Below, piece by piece: positions 1 to 7,519 of a DNA stretch of 18,181 bases; the stretch's first letter is position 1; each line of letters starts with the position of its first letter. The notes under the pieces are model-generated. The model did no database searches and was not told the origin of the DNA. It worked only from the letters and a program-made list of their open reading frames with translations. Source of the DNA: JAWVZY01 sp033721955 (GTDB lineage: Bacteria; Patescibacteriota; Minisyncoccia; Spechtbacterales; 2-12-FULL-38-22). The DNA lies in assembly GCA_033721955.1 (NCBI GenBank), contig JAWVZY010000016.1:1-18181 (forward strand). Reading direction: 5' to 3'. The position numbers and the translations under genes were made by a program.

Positions 1-643
1 CAAATAAAGGGCCTATCCTTGATATTGGCGAATTATGCAAAAAAGAAGGCACTATTAAATTGGTTATTACAACCGGCAAAAAAGACAGAAATGTTGCTCC
101 TAAAAAGTATCTTAATTGTAGCGCCTCTTTTTTATCATCGCTATCTTTTATTTCTTTGTATCTTTGAATTAATATCCAAAACCCTACTACAAGGGCTATT
201 ACTATATATGCACCATAAAAGTAATATAAAGATCCATATTCAACGGTATAGCCAAAAGGTAAGTACTCCTTTATTTCAAGAACTATTTTATCGGTGCTTA
301 GCGAGATAAGGGCAAATAGTATTCCTAAAAATAAAACCGGATATTCTACAGCTTTTCGAAAAGGGACCTTTTTGGGGTAAACGGTGGTTAAGTATACAAA
401 TGAAAGAATGGTAAGGGCAGCCCCCGCAAAAGCAAGCTTTAACCCCGTTGCGGCAAGATCAGGGTTTATGTCAGCAACTTTTTGCTGAGACAAGACAAGT
501 CCTCCTATCCAAAGGGCTGCCGTGGTTGTAAAAGCCAGAAAAGTCCTGCCTCTGCTTTGTCCCAGGGTTCTCATATATACCAAAAGTCCCAAGCTGATAT
601 TAGCTACCATGAGCAAAACCGAAGCTATTGTTAGAATATCCAT
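1..643 (-). CDS. 7TM sensor protein, N-terminal part (probable histidine kinase), truncated by window edge
   Basis: I translated this reading frame by hand from an ATG at 643. It stays open for 214 codons and leaves the window at the left edge. The product begins MDILTIASVLLMVANISLGL and is almost entirely hydrophobic. Membrane segments lie at about residues 3-23, 36-52, 66-88, 101-116, 138-160 and 178-197, with a likely seventh just past the edge. This layout, with short loops and a late GPL motif, resembles the N-terminal 7TM sensor region (HisKA_7TM type) found before GAF/PAS and histidine kinase or diguanylate cyclase modules. The output domain is not visible, so calling it a kinase is inference. 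It starts 3 nt after the stop of the LuxI/FeeM-like gene at 647-1324 and shares that operon, which suggests that it senses something linked to the product of that enzyme. Confidence 0.6.
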   Translation of the reverse strand, partial: MDILTIASVLLMVANISLGLLVYMRTLGQSRGRTFLAFTTTAALWIGGLVLSQQKVADINPDLAATGLKLAFAGAALTILSFVYLTTVYPKKVPFRKAVEYPVLFLGILFALISLSTDKIVLEIKEYLPFGYTVEYGSLYYFYGAYIVIALVVGFWILIQRYKEIKDSDDKKEALQLRYFLGATFLSFLPVVITNLIVPSFLHNSPISRIGPLF

Positions 644-646
644 ATA

Positions 647-1324
647 TTACCAGTAGATCTTCATGCGATCTAAGTTGTCGTTTAATTCTTTAACGCTTAA
701 CACATAAGGCTTGGCACCTGTTTTTTCAAAATAGCCGGCTAAAGATTTGCGTGCTGTTTTATTTTCTTCTGTTAACTCCCTTTCTTCAAGCAGGTTAAAT
801 TTACCCCCCAGATCTTCAAATGCTTTAGCTAATTTTTCGGGCATAAACATATACCAATATTTAACATCGTTTTCTTTACTCCATCTGAATGCAGAGCGCA
901 TTAAAGCTATGACTATTCTGCGCTTCCCCCCTCTGTATTCTCTGTCTACTGCAAGGCGTGAAACCTCTACTGCGCTTCTGCCTTTAGCGGGTAATTCCAG
1001 ATTATAGTACTGCTCAAGCGTGTAGCCAAGTTCGGAATTTTTTACAAGACGTACTATTCCTGCGGGTTTATTTTTGTACAGAGCCAAAAAATTAATTGAA
1101 TATTTATCATAAGGATCTTTAAATATCTCATCGGGATAATCTTCGGGGTTTATGTAGCCGGATTCTTTGTATATTCTATAGCGTAATTTAAATACATCTT
1201 GTAAATCCTCCTCATTTTCAGCTATTTTTACCTCAATTCCTGAAAATTTGAATAACCATTTAAGGTATATTCTTAAGTATATTTTTTTAAGCCAAAGTAA
1301 TAGATTTTTTTTGATTTCTTTCAT
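647..1324 (-). CDS. LuxI/FeeM-type N-acyltransferase (GNAT fold), copy 1
   Basis: The 225-residue product has the landmarks of the autoinducer synthase / N-acyl amino acid synthase branch of the GNAT fold. It has an N-terminal LRYRIY block (residues 47-52), an Asp at 73, GIVRLV (89-94), and EVSRLAVDR (120-128) matching the family's E-x-SR-x-AV signature. RGGKRR at 131-136 fits the acyl-donor pyrophosphate loop. Known relatives move a fatty acyl group from acyl-ACP or acyl-CoA to an amino acid or S-adenosylmethionine; which acceptor is used here cannot be read from the sequence. The first 28 residues are basic and hydrophobic and could lie on the membrane. The gene sits 7 nt after plsC and 3 nt before the 7TM sensor. 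A close paralog (2084-2758) lies divergently beyond plsC. The family call is good; the product is unknown. Confidence 0.65.
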   Translation of the reverse strand: MKEIKKNLLLWLKKIYLRIYLKWLFKFSGIEVKIAENEEDLQDVFKLRYRIYKESGYINPEDYPDEIFKDPYDKYSINFLALYKNKPAGIVRLVKNSELGYTLEQYYNLELPAKGRSAVEVSRLAVDREYRGGKRRIVIALMRSAFRWSKENDVKYWYMFMPEKLAKAFEDLGGKFNLLEERELTEENKTARKSLAGYFEKTGAKPYVLSVKELNDNLDRMKIYW

Positions 1325-1331
1325 TGCTTTA

Positions 1332-1970
1332 TTATTTTAAGTTGTGAACCCTTTGCATTATAGAAGCACTCATTTCTTCTAATTTTTCGCATTCTTTTGG
1401 AATTCTAAAGCTTTTGCCTACATATATGGTAACTGCCCTCTTTCGTGTAATAATTTCTTTTATTGTAATATTTTCCATTCCATCAATGCGTACAGGTATA
1501 ATGAGAGGGTCTGTTTTACAGGCAAGATAAGCTACGCCACGCTTTGCTTTTGAAAGTTTTCTATTTTTTATTAACCTTCCTTCCGGAAAAATGCCTACAG
1601 AGCCGCCTTTTTTTAGTATATTTATCGCCTCTTTTAACGAATTTTCAATCCCAATACCCCTCTCTACTCTCAGGCTTCCGTACAATCTTACAAATAATCC
1701 CGCAATAGGGAAAGAAAAAACCTTTGCTTTTGTAAGCCATCTTATAGGATAAACTCTTGAATTTATAGGAAATACAGCTCCAACAAGAAAAGGGTCCAGA
1801 TAAGTTACATGGTTTGATACTATCAAAACAGCTTTATTTCTTTTAAGATTTTTTATAGATTTATCCTCGTATATAACTCTGTAATTTAAAAATATTCTAA
1901 AAAAAATCTGCCACAGGGGCCATGTGGTTATATACATTATTTTTGCTGTATAATGCTTGAGCTTATGCAT
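1332..1970 (-). CDS. plsC: 1-acyl-sn-glycerol-3-phosphate acyltransferase (PlsC/LPLAT family)
   Basis: The 212-residue protein carries the acyltransferase motif NHVTYLD (NHx4D, residues 53-59), a motif II-like stretch around RVERG (101-105), IFPEGR (127-132) and IPV (158-160). This is the full set of the lysophosphatidic acid acyltransferase family, which acylates a lysophospholipid with acyl-ACP or acyl-CoA at the membrane. An N-terminal hydrophobic stretch (about 13-30) fits membrane association. The start at 1970 lies only about 8 nt after the -10 box at 1979-1984, so its mRNA would be nearly leaderless. The in-frame ATG at 1937 (MYITTW) is a serious alternative with a leader of about 35 nt. 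It is the first gene of the operon with the LuxI/FeeM-like enzyme and the 7TM sensor, so the operon couples general and specialised acyl transfer. Confidence 0.85.
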   Translation of the reverse strand: MHKLKHYTAKIMYITTWPLWQIFFRIFLNYRVIYEDKSIKNLKRNKAVLIVSNHVTYLDPFLVGAVFPINSRVYPIRWLTKAKVFSFPIAGLFVRLYGSLRVERGIGIENSLKEAINILKKGGSVGIFPEGRLIKNRKLSKAKRGVAYLACKTDPLIIPVRIDGMENITIKEIITRKRAVTIYVGKSFRIPKECEKLEEMSASIMQRVHNLK

Positions 1971-1978
1971 ATATAAAC

Positions 1979-1984
1979 ATTATA
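1979..1984 (-). promoter_or_regulatory. Extended -10 promoter of the plsC operon
   Basis: On the minus strand this reads TATAAT preceded by TG one base upstream (TGTTATAAT). I find no convincing -35 box 16-18 nt away, which extended -10 promoters can tolerate. Transcription would begin around 1972. Confidence 0.45.
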
Positions 1985-2020
1985 ACAGCATAAGGTGTAA
2001 TTTGCTTGTTGAAAAATTTA

Positions 2021-2049
2021 TTTACAAAACGCCGATTAATTAGTATTAT
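2021..2049 (+). promoter_or_regulatory. Sigma70-type promoter of the second LuxI/FeeM-like gene
   Basis: TTTACA at 2021-2026 and TATTAT at 2044-2049 are separated by exactly 17 nt. The start of transcription would be near 2056. This lies inside the long reading frame that begins at 2006, which argues that the real start codon is the ATG at 2084. Confidence 0.6.
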
Positions 2050-2083
2050 TAGGCCAGTTACCTTATATAAAGGGGTGTGTGCC

Positions 2084-2758
2084 ATGGGAGGCTTAACACG
2101 ACTTTTAAAGAAGATCATCAAGAGATTTTATGTGCGCGTTTACCTATTCTTTGTTTTAAAAACATTAAGAATAAAAGTGCGCATAGCAACTACACCCTCA
2201 CAGCTGAATGACGCATTTTCTCTTCGTTACGAAATATATTTAGATTCGGGATATATTGATCCGAAAGATTTCCCCGACCAACTTTTTGAAGATAAATATG
2301 ACAAGCATTCAATTAACTTTATTGCTTATCGTAAAAAAGAACCGATAGGCATAGTAAGATTGGTTCTGCCTTCTGAGGCCGGATTTCCAATAGAAGAATA
2401 CTATAATGTAATGTTGCCGTTTAAGGATGATGCAGTTGAAGTTTCGCGCCTTGCGGTAGACAGGGATTACAGGGGCGATAAGCGCAGGGCAGTTATTGCT
2501 CTTATGCGTGCTGCTTATTACTGGAGTCGCAAGAATAATGTATCTTACTGGTATATGTTTATGCCCGAAAAATTAGCTCGTTCTTTTGAGGATCTTGCAG
2601 CTAAATTTTATGATTTGGCGCAAAAGCCCCTAGGCGAAGAACAGGCAGAGGCACGCAGATCTTTAAAAGGATATTTCAAAAAGACAAAAGCAAAACCTTA
2701 TATGTTAAACGTGGAAGAATTAACGCAAGAGATGCATCGATTGAAAATTTATTGGTAG
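2084..2758 (+). CDS. LuxI/FeeM-type N-acyltransferase (GNAT fold), copy 2
   Basis: This 224-residue paralog of the product at 647-1324 aligns from end to end with it almost without gaps. It keeps LRYEIY (47-52), Asp73, GIVRLV (89-94), EVSRLAVDR (119-127) and RGDKRR (130-135), and ends with the same KIYW. The two differ mainly in the amphipathic N-terminus, the region around residues 96-115, and the stretch near 175-195, so they may differ in acceptor or acyl chain. I chose the start at 2084, not the longer frame from 2006, because it matches the paralog's length, lies downstream of a good promoter and has a purine-rich AAAGGGG upstream. It is divergent from plsC and is followed by a strong terminator, so it is transcribed alone. 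Confidence 0.65.
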   Translation: MGGLTRLLKKIIKRFYVRVYLFFVLKTLRIKVRIATTPSQLNDAFSLRYEIYLDSGYIDPKDFPDQLFEDKYDKHSINFIAYRKKEPIGIVRLVLPSEAGFPIEEYYNVMLPFKDDAVEVSRLAVDRDYRGDKRRAVIALMRAAYYWSRKNNVSYWYMFMPEKLARSFEDLAAKFYDLAQKPLGEEQAEARRSLKGYFKKTKAKPYMLNVEELTQEMHRLKIYW

Positions 2759-2765
2759 TTATTTT

Positions 2766-2789
2766 AAAAAGCCGCATACGCGGCTTTTT
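2766..2789. terminator. Bidirectional rho-independent terminator
   Basis: The stem AAAAAGCCGC / GCGGCTTTTT closes on an ATAC loop. It ends the acyltransferase gene on the plus strand and the eight-gene FemAB-distal operon on the minus strand. Confidence 0.9.
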
Positions 2790-2808
2790 GTTTATGGTTT
2801 TATATCTT

Positions 2809-3834
2809 TTATACCCCTCTTTTTATTAACCTTATTTTTTCAACTACGTAGTTAACTACGTAGGTCCATTTTAATGGCAGGTCTTGGGCGTGTAAATAAT
2901 CTTTTCTATATCCTCCAAAGCCCCGCTTAAATAATGAAAGTCCGTACCAGGGGTGGTTTTTATCTTCAGTATCTTTTGCAATGCCCCAAAAATTATAATG
3001 TGCTCTCCCCTCTTCTTTTGCGTCACGTATTGCCTGCCACTGCAGAGCGTATGATGCGGGAATCTTTCTGTGTTTAGCTGAGTTTGCACCGTGATGGTAA
3101 AAGGCACTATCTCCATATGCCGGAATGAGCGCTGTAGAGAGTACTTTGCCCTTCCATTTTGCAAGATATATTTTTGCATCACCTCTAAATTTTTCAATCT
3201 CCTTTTTAATATATTTATCTGAAAACGGAACAAAACCCTGAGCTTTTGCCGTTTCTTTATATAGTTTTAGGAATTCTTCTGTGAGGTCTTCGCCCGTACC
3301 GCTTATTACTTCAACCCCTTCTCTGCCTGCTCGGCGTATTAAGTTTCGTGTATTTTTTCTCATATCCATCATAATTTCTTTTTCCTTCCTGTTTAGATCT
3401 ACTTGCCAGGTGGTTTCTGCATGCATATATATAGGTGCGTCCATATAGCCAAAATTTTGAAATATTTTTTTGTTTTCAGGCATATCTTTCATTAGCGGAC
3501 TAATTCTTATAAATACAACATCCTTCTCTTTTTTTGCTATATTTCTTAGCTCATTGGTTAACTCTTCAATAACCTCATACATGCTGATGTCGAGATCTTT
3601 ATTTACCACCGGACCATGAGGTATAAATAAAAAGTTCCCGCGCCTTGCGTTAACTTTTATAATCAAAATTGCTGCGACAATTTTTTTATTTTTGTATATT
3701 CCTATTCTAAATATTTTATCTCCCAGTTCTTTATTTAATTCTCCCCATGCCCAGGACTGCAGGAATGTATGTTCGTCTTGGGCGGTTATAAAACCGTCCC
3801 ATTCTTGTTCATTTTTTATTTCCTTTATGGACAT
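2809..3834 (-). CDS. FemAB-family peptidoglycan peptidyltransferase
   Basis: The 341-residue product matches the FemAB/FmhB family. Members use aminoacyl-tRNA to add amino acids to the stem peptide of lipid II at the inner face of the membrane. The visible family features are the early TFLQSWAWGELN block (about 23-34), the first GNAT-like lobe with FIPHGPV, the RKNTRNLIRRAGREGVEV segment in the middle, and a second GNAT-like lobe with the YHHGANSAKHRKIPASYALQ region and FWGIA near the end. It is the last gene of the minus-strand run, 12 nt after the DegT aminotransferase, which is itself 11 nt after MurF. This places it in a cell-wall module. The amino acid added cannot be predicted. There is no signal peptide or membrane helix, as expected. 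Confidence 0.88.
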   Translation of the reverse strand: MSIKEIKNEQEWDGFITAQDEHTFLQSWAWGELNKELGDKIFRIGIYKNKKIVAAILIIKVNARRGNFLFIPHGPVVNKDLDISMYEVIEELTNELRNIAKKEKDVVFIRISPLMKDMPENKKIFQNFGYMDAPIYMHAETTWQVDLNRKEKEIMMDMRKNTRNLIRRAGREGVEVISGTGEDLTEEFLKLYKETAKAQGFVPFSDKYIKKEIEKFRGDAKIYLAKWKGKVLSTALIPAYGDSAFYHHGANSAKHRKIPASYALQWQAIRDAKEEGRAHYNFWGIAKDTEDKNHPWYGLSLFKRGFGGYRKDYLHAQDLPLKWTYVVNYVVEKIRLIKRGV

Positions 3835-3846
3835 AACTTAAAACTT

Positions 3847-5070
3847 TTATTTGTGCCTTATTAAGAGTTCAATTATTTTTTCGGCATCTTCTCTGCTTGT
3901 TCGTATATTTGTTGGTAAATTTATTATATTTTGAGCATATTTTTCAGCTGAAATACAGTTTCCGGAGGTATAGTTCATTTTTTGCTTGTCTGTGCCTTTG
4001 GGTGCTATTACCTCTTTATACCAATCACCCAAAATATACCCGGCTTCGCGTGCGTGGTGCATTATATCATGCGCCCTCTTTGCCCGCACGGGATAGCGTA
4101 AAAATATAGCACCTCTATCATAATTCTCTACTGTTTGAAATTCCGGCCGTTCTTTTAGCGACCCCTCATATATTTGAGCAATTTCCCTTCTGTGCCTATT
4201 GAATCTTTCCAGTTTAAAAAATTGCTTTAATGCTAAATATGCAAGTGGCTCTGGCAGAGTTGCCGGAAAGTATGAGGGCATTTTACCCCTCCTCTCTCCT
4301 CTTGTAACTGCTTTAGACAATATTTTTAAACGTTTTACTGTATAGTGTAAATATTTTCCAAATTGATTGTATGTTGCAAGCACAAACCCCGTTATTATAG
4401 GGTGTATAATTTGTTGCAGAGTCCAGATATCAGATGGATGCTTAAGTTTTGCATATTCTCTCACAAATGGTTTTAAGAATTTCTTATTATTTATAATAAG
4501 CGCACCGCCATAGACAGAAGATATAACTTTATCGCGTCCAAAACTAAAAAAAGCTATGTCACCGAATGTACCCACCCTTTTCTCGTTATATGTTGCGCCA
4601 AGGGCATGAGCACAATCTTCTATTAGTAAAATATCTCGGCGTTGGGCTATTTCTTTTATCTTATCTATCTTTGCGGGAATTCCAAATGTATGCTGCACAA
4701 TTATCGCCTTTGTATTCGGTGTTATTTTTTGCTCTAATTTTTCAACATCAATATTATATGTTTCATCAATATCTGCATAAATTGGTTTCGCACCCGCCCA
4801 TGTAATTGGATTTGTAACGGCATTACACGTAAAGGCCTGCAATAATATTTCATCGCTTTCTTTTAAATTTAGGCTTTTTAAAAACACATATAAGGCACTT
4901 CTTCCGCTATTGAATAAATATACATTTTCGTTATTAAAATAGTCAAAAAAGGCATGCTCTAAACGTTCCTGTGAGATAGTCCCTTTCCATCGCCAAAATA
5001 AAAGTAGCCGGCTTAATGCTGCAAAAATATCATCTTTTTCTAAATTGGGTGATAATCCTATAGATAACAT
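3847..5070 (-). CDS. DegT/DnrJ/EryC1/StrS-family PLP aminotransferase
   Basis: The 407-residue protein has the fold-type I sugar aminotransferase layout. NSGRSALYVFL (54-64) is the substrate/PLP phosphate region, EDCAHALGA (151-159) holds the Asp that pairs with the pyridine nitrogen, and SFGRDKVISSVYGG (176-189) carries the Schiff-base lysine K181. Relatives transfer an amino group from glutamate to a nucleotide-linked keto sugar for cell-surface glycans. No nucleotide-sugar dehydratase or glycosyltransferase is next door, so the substrate is unknown. Its place between MurF and FemAB suggests an envelope role. The segment at about 215-275 is longer and more basic than I would expect for a standard member. 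Confidence 0.85.
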   Translation of the reverse strand: MLSIGLSPNLEKDDIFAALSRLLLFWRWKGTISQERLEHAFFDYFNNENVYLFNSGRSALYVFLKSLNLKESDEILLQAFTCNAVTNPITWAGAKPIYADIDETYNIDVEKLEQKITPNTKAIIVQHTFGIPAKIDKIKEIAQRRDILLIEDCAHALGATYNEKRVGTFGDIAFFSFGRDKVISSVYGGALIINNKKFLKPFVREYAKLKHPSDIWTLQQIIHPIITGFVLATYNQFGKYLHYTVKRLKILSKAVTRGERRGKMPSYFPATLPEPLAYLALKQFFKLERFNRHRREIAQIYEGSLKERPEFQTVENYDRGAIFLRYPVRAKRAHDIMHHAREAGYILGDWYKEVIAPKGTDKQKMNYTSGNCISAEKYAQNIINLPTNIRTSREDAEKIIELLIRHK

Positions 5071-5081
5071 ATGTAAATTTT

Positions 5082-6701
5082 TTATAAGGTAAGGCCTTTA
5101 ATTACATCGGGGTGTATGCGGTTTTCAAGCAATACAACATCGTCTTTGTCGGTAAGTTCTTGGCCTTTGCGCAGAGCATCCCGGGAATTTGGCAAACAAA
5201 AAATAGAATTTTTGCTCATGCCATTATCTAATGCCTCTTTATATATAGTATTAAAATAATCTTTACCTGTCATAATACACCACGTGCATACTTCTGCTAT
5301 GCGTGCGGCCACTTTGGCATGAGCTTTTTCAGCTTCACTGCCAAGTTCTATCATAGGCTGCATTACAATTATTTTTTGCTTACCTTTAATGCCTGCCAAA
5401 ACATCGAGAGCGGCCAGTACGCCATTTAAGTTTGCCGAATACGTATCATCTATAACAATAGAACCCTTAATACCTTTTTTAATTTCGAGAGTATGAGCGG
5501 GCGGTTCAAGCTCCAGGAGCGCTTGTTTTATGTTTTTATAATCCATTCCCAATTCTCTTGCCACCGTTACCGCTCCCATTATATTTGTAGCATTATGACG
5601 GCCAAGAAGAGAGGTTTTTAGAGTTTGTTCATTATGTTCTTCTGTTTCTATTATTTTAACTTCAAGGCCTTGTGCAGTATTTTTAACCTGTTCTACAAGG
5701 ATTTTTTGATCTATCTTATCTACAAGAGGATCTATGCCATACAATCTTTTGGGGCCTTTGTGTTGGTTTGCCAGCTGGCGCGTGTGTTTGTTATCGCCGT
5801 TAAATACAGCAAGTCCTTTGCCCGGCAATGCCTTCATTAGCTCATACTTTGCTTCTTTTATATTTTCCAAACCCCCAAAGAGTGAAAGGTGCTGGGGACC
5901 TATGCCTGTTAAAATACCTATTTGCGGACTGGCCATTTGAGCTGTTTTTTTAATCTCCCCTTTTGTATAAGCCCCCATTTCAGCAATAAAAACGTTATGT
6001 TCTTTGGTGAGCTTCTTTAGTATTACCCGAGCTATTCCTATATCTATATTTATATTTTCAGGTGTCTTTAAAACATTAAATTCACGCGATAGAATAGTTG
6101 CGAGAATCTCTTTCATGCTGCTTTTGCCATAGCTTCCTGTGATACCTATAACAAGCAGATCCTTAAGTTCCGCACGTTTTTTTGTGGCTTTTTGAATTAT
6201 CCTATCTTTTAAGTAGGCAAATAAGGGGTGGCTGATTCCTACTCCCAGCGCTAAAATAAGCGGAGCTAATATGTCTGCGATTAAAAGCCACGCAAAAAAC
6301 CATTGACGTAAAAATATGAAGACAGTTGCAGTGGCAATAGCATAAACCAATATGTTGAAAGTTATTATAAGAGATGCGCGAAATGTAAAATCAGGTTTTT
6401 TAAGAGTCTTATTTTGCATTTGTTGTATTCCTCGACCCGCAAAAAACCCATAAAAAAGTAAAAGCAATATAGTGCCTAAAGTACTTAGTGTTCCGCCCGG
6501 CAAGCTTAAGAGTACTGCAATAGCTAAAAGCCAAATGACCCTCTTGTTTAAAAGAAGTTTTCTGCTGGAGGGCAACTCAAAATGTACGCGCATCCTGTCA
6601 TATCGGTATTCTTTTATTTGCCAGAGATACGCCCAAAAAAGCGTATGTTTTATAATAACAACGCTCCAAAGAAATAATATTATAAAAAGAAGGATTATCA
6701 T
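5082..6701 (-). CDS. murF: MurF-type Mur ligase with an N-terminal multi-spanning membrane domain
   Basis: The C-terminal part of about 350 residues is a Mur ligase that joins D-Ala-D-Ala to the UDP-MurNAc peptide using ATP. Counting from the ATG at 6701, the P-loop ITGSYGKSS lies at 187-195, followed by TPENIN, AEMGAY (240-245), GPQHLSLFG (268-276), a lysine near 285 at the carbamylation position, and DDTYSANLNGV, which is characteristic of MurF. The first about 170 residues replace the usual UDP-binding domain with at least four hydrophobic helices (about 3-22, 54-85, 110-133, 135-155), so the enzyme should sit on the membrane. An upstream GTG at 6722 overlaps the hydrolase gene by 17 nt. 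I prefer the ATG, which lies 4 nt after the hydrolase stop. This MurF-plus-membrane layout is a variant of the family, not a standard length MurF (about 450). Confidence 0.85.
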   Translation of the reverse strand: MIILLFIILFLWSVVIIKHTLFWAYLWQIKEYRYDRMRVHFELPSSRKLLLNKRVIWLLAIAVLLSLPGGTLSTLGTILLLLFYGFFAGRGIQQMQNKTLKKPDFTFRASLIITFNILVYAIATATVFIFLRQWFFAWLLIADILAPLILALGVGISHPLFAYLKDRIIQKATKKRAELKDLLVIGITGSYGKSSMKEILATILSREFNVLKTPENINIDIGIARVILKKLTKEHNVFIAEMGAYTKGEIKKTAQMASPQIGILTGIGPQHLSLFGGLENIKEAKYELMKALPGKGLAVFNGDNKHTRQLANQHKGPKRLYGIDPLVDKIDQKILVEQVKNTAQGLEVKIIETEEHNEQTLKTSLLGRHNATNIMGAVTVARELGMDYKNIKQALLELEPPAHTLEIKKGIKGSIVIDDTYSANLNGVLAALDVLAGIKGKQKIIVMQPMIELGSEAEKAHAKVAARIAEVCTWCIMTGKDYFNTIYKEALDNGMSKNSIFCLPNSRDALRKGQELTDKDDVVLLENRIHPDVIKGLTL

Positions 6702-6705
6702 GATT

Positions 6706-7488
6706 TTATTTTGGCCGAGCACCTAAGAAACGGGCAGTTTGCCTTGCTACTCTAATAGGCGCCTTTATCTGTAAGCCGTGGGGCTCTCCCGGGAATACAT
6801 GCAGGTGACTTACGGGCACCATTTTATGTATTACAAAACCATCAGTTAAGGGGGTTGTTGTATCCTGATCCCCCCATAGTATTAGGGTTGGAGTTGTAAT
6901 ATGAGGCAGGCGTTCATAAAGCTCTTCATTGAGAACCCGCTGCATAACCGTTTTCATTACAGGTGTAGCTTTTTCATAGTCATGCTCACCTGTAAAACGG
7001 TACCACATCTTTTGCGCTATAGGTTTAAACCAATAAAGCGGAGGCACGGTAAATATCATATTACCTATTTTTGTCAGCACAAGAAGTAATTTAAGTTTAG
7101 CTTTTTTATGCCGGATTATACCTGCTGCGGCAACAAGTACAAGTGCGTGCAGTTTTTTAGGATACCGCGTGGCATAATCAATTGCTATTCTACCTCCAAA
7201 ACTATGCCCCATTAAAGTAAAACCATATAGGTCAAGTTTTTGTACAAACTCATCAATGAATTCAGTGTAATCTTTAAGATACCATGGCTCAGGCGGCTCT
7301 TCTGTGCGCCAAAAACCAGGCAGATCTATTGCAATAGAGCGATAACCAAGGCGAGCCAGCTCTTTTTGCGTTTTTCGCCATGTATTTGCGTTAGAACCCC
7401 ATCCGTGCAGTATTAATATGGGATCTCCTGTCCCTTCTTCTCTATAAAAAGTTGTGAGCCCTTTTACTTTGATTTTATTTTCAGCCAT
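6706..7488 (-). CDS. Alpha/beta-fold hydrolase
   Basis: The 260-residue protein shows the complete alpha/beta hydrolase set. It has an oxyanion-hole motif HGWGSN (28-33), a nucleophile elbow GHSFGG with Ser96, WGDQDT with the acidic residue near 209, and GEPHG with His237. The family hydrolyses esters, amides or C-C bonds; the substrate is not predictable. It has no signal peptide, so it is likely cytoplasmic. It lies 31 nt after the adenosyltransferase gene and abuts murF, which suggests co-expression with the wall genes. The MhpC/BphD-like subgroup is the nearest general match by eye. Confidence 0.85.
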   Translation of the reverse strand: MAENKIKVKGLTTFYREEGTGDPILILHGWGSNANTWRKTQKELARLGYRSIAIDLPGFWRTEEPPEPWYLKDYTEFIDEFVQKLDLYGFTLMGHSFGGRIAIDYATRYPKKLHALVLVAAAGIIRHKKAKLKLLLVLTKIGNMIFTVPPLYWFKPIAQKMWYRFTGEHDYEKATPVMKTVMQRVLNEELYERLPHITTPTLILWGDQDTTTPLTDGFVIHKMVPVSHLHVFPGEPHGLQIKAPIRVARQTARFLGARPK

Positions 7489-7519
7489 TATGCTTATTTT
7501 ACCTTAGATTATGCATTTT

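Noticed and set aside
19..309. Plus-strand reading frame of 96 codons at the left edge
   Set aside because: It lies fully opposite the continuous minus-strand 7TM frame, which has a clear membrane-protein pattern and operon context. The plus-strand translation has no motif.
2871..3233. 120-codon minus-strand frame inside the FemAB gene
   Set aside because: Same strand, different frame; FemAB has recognisable family motifs throughout, so this is a shadow.
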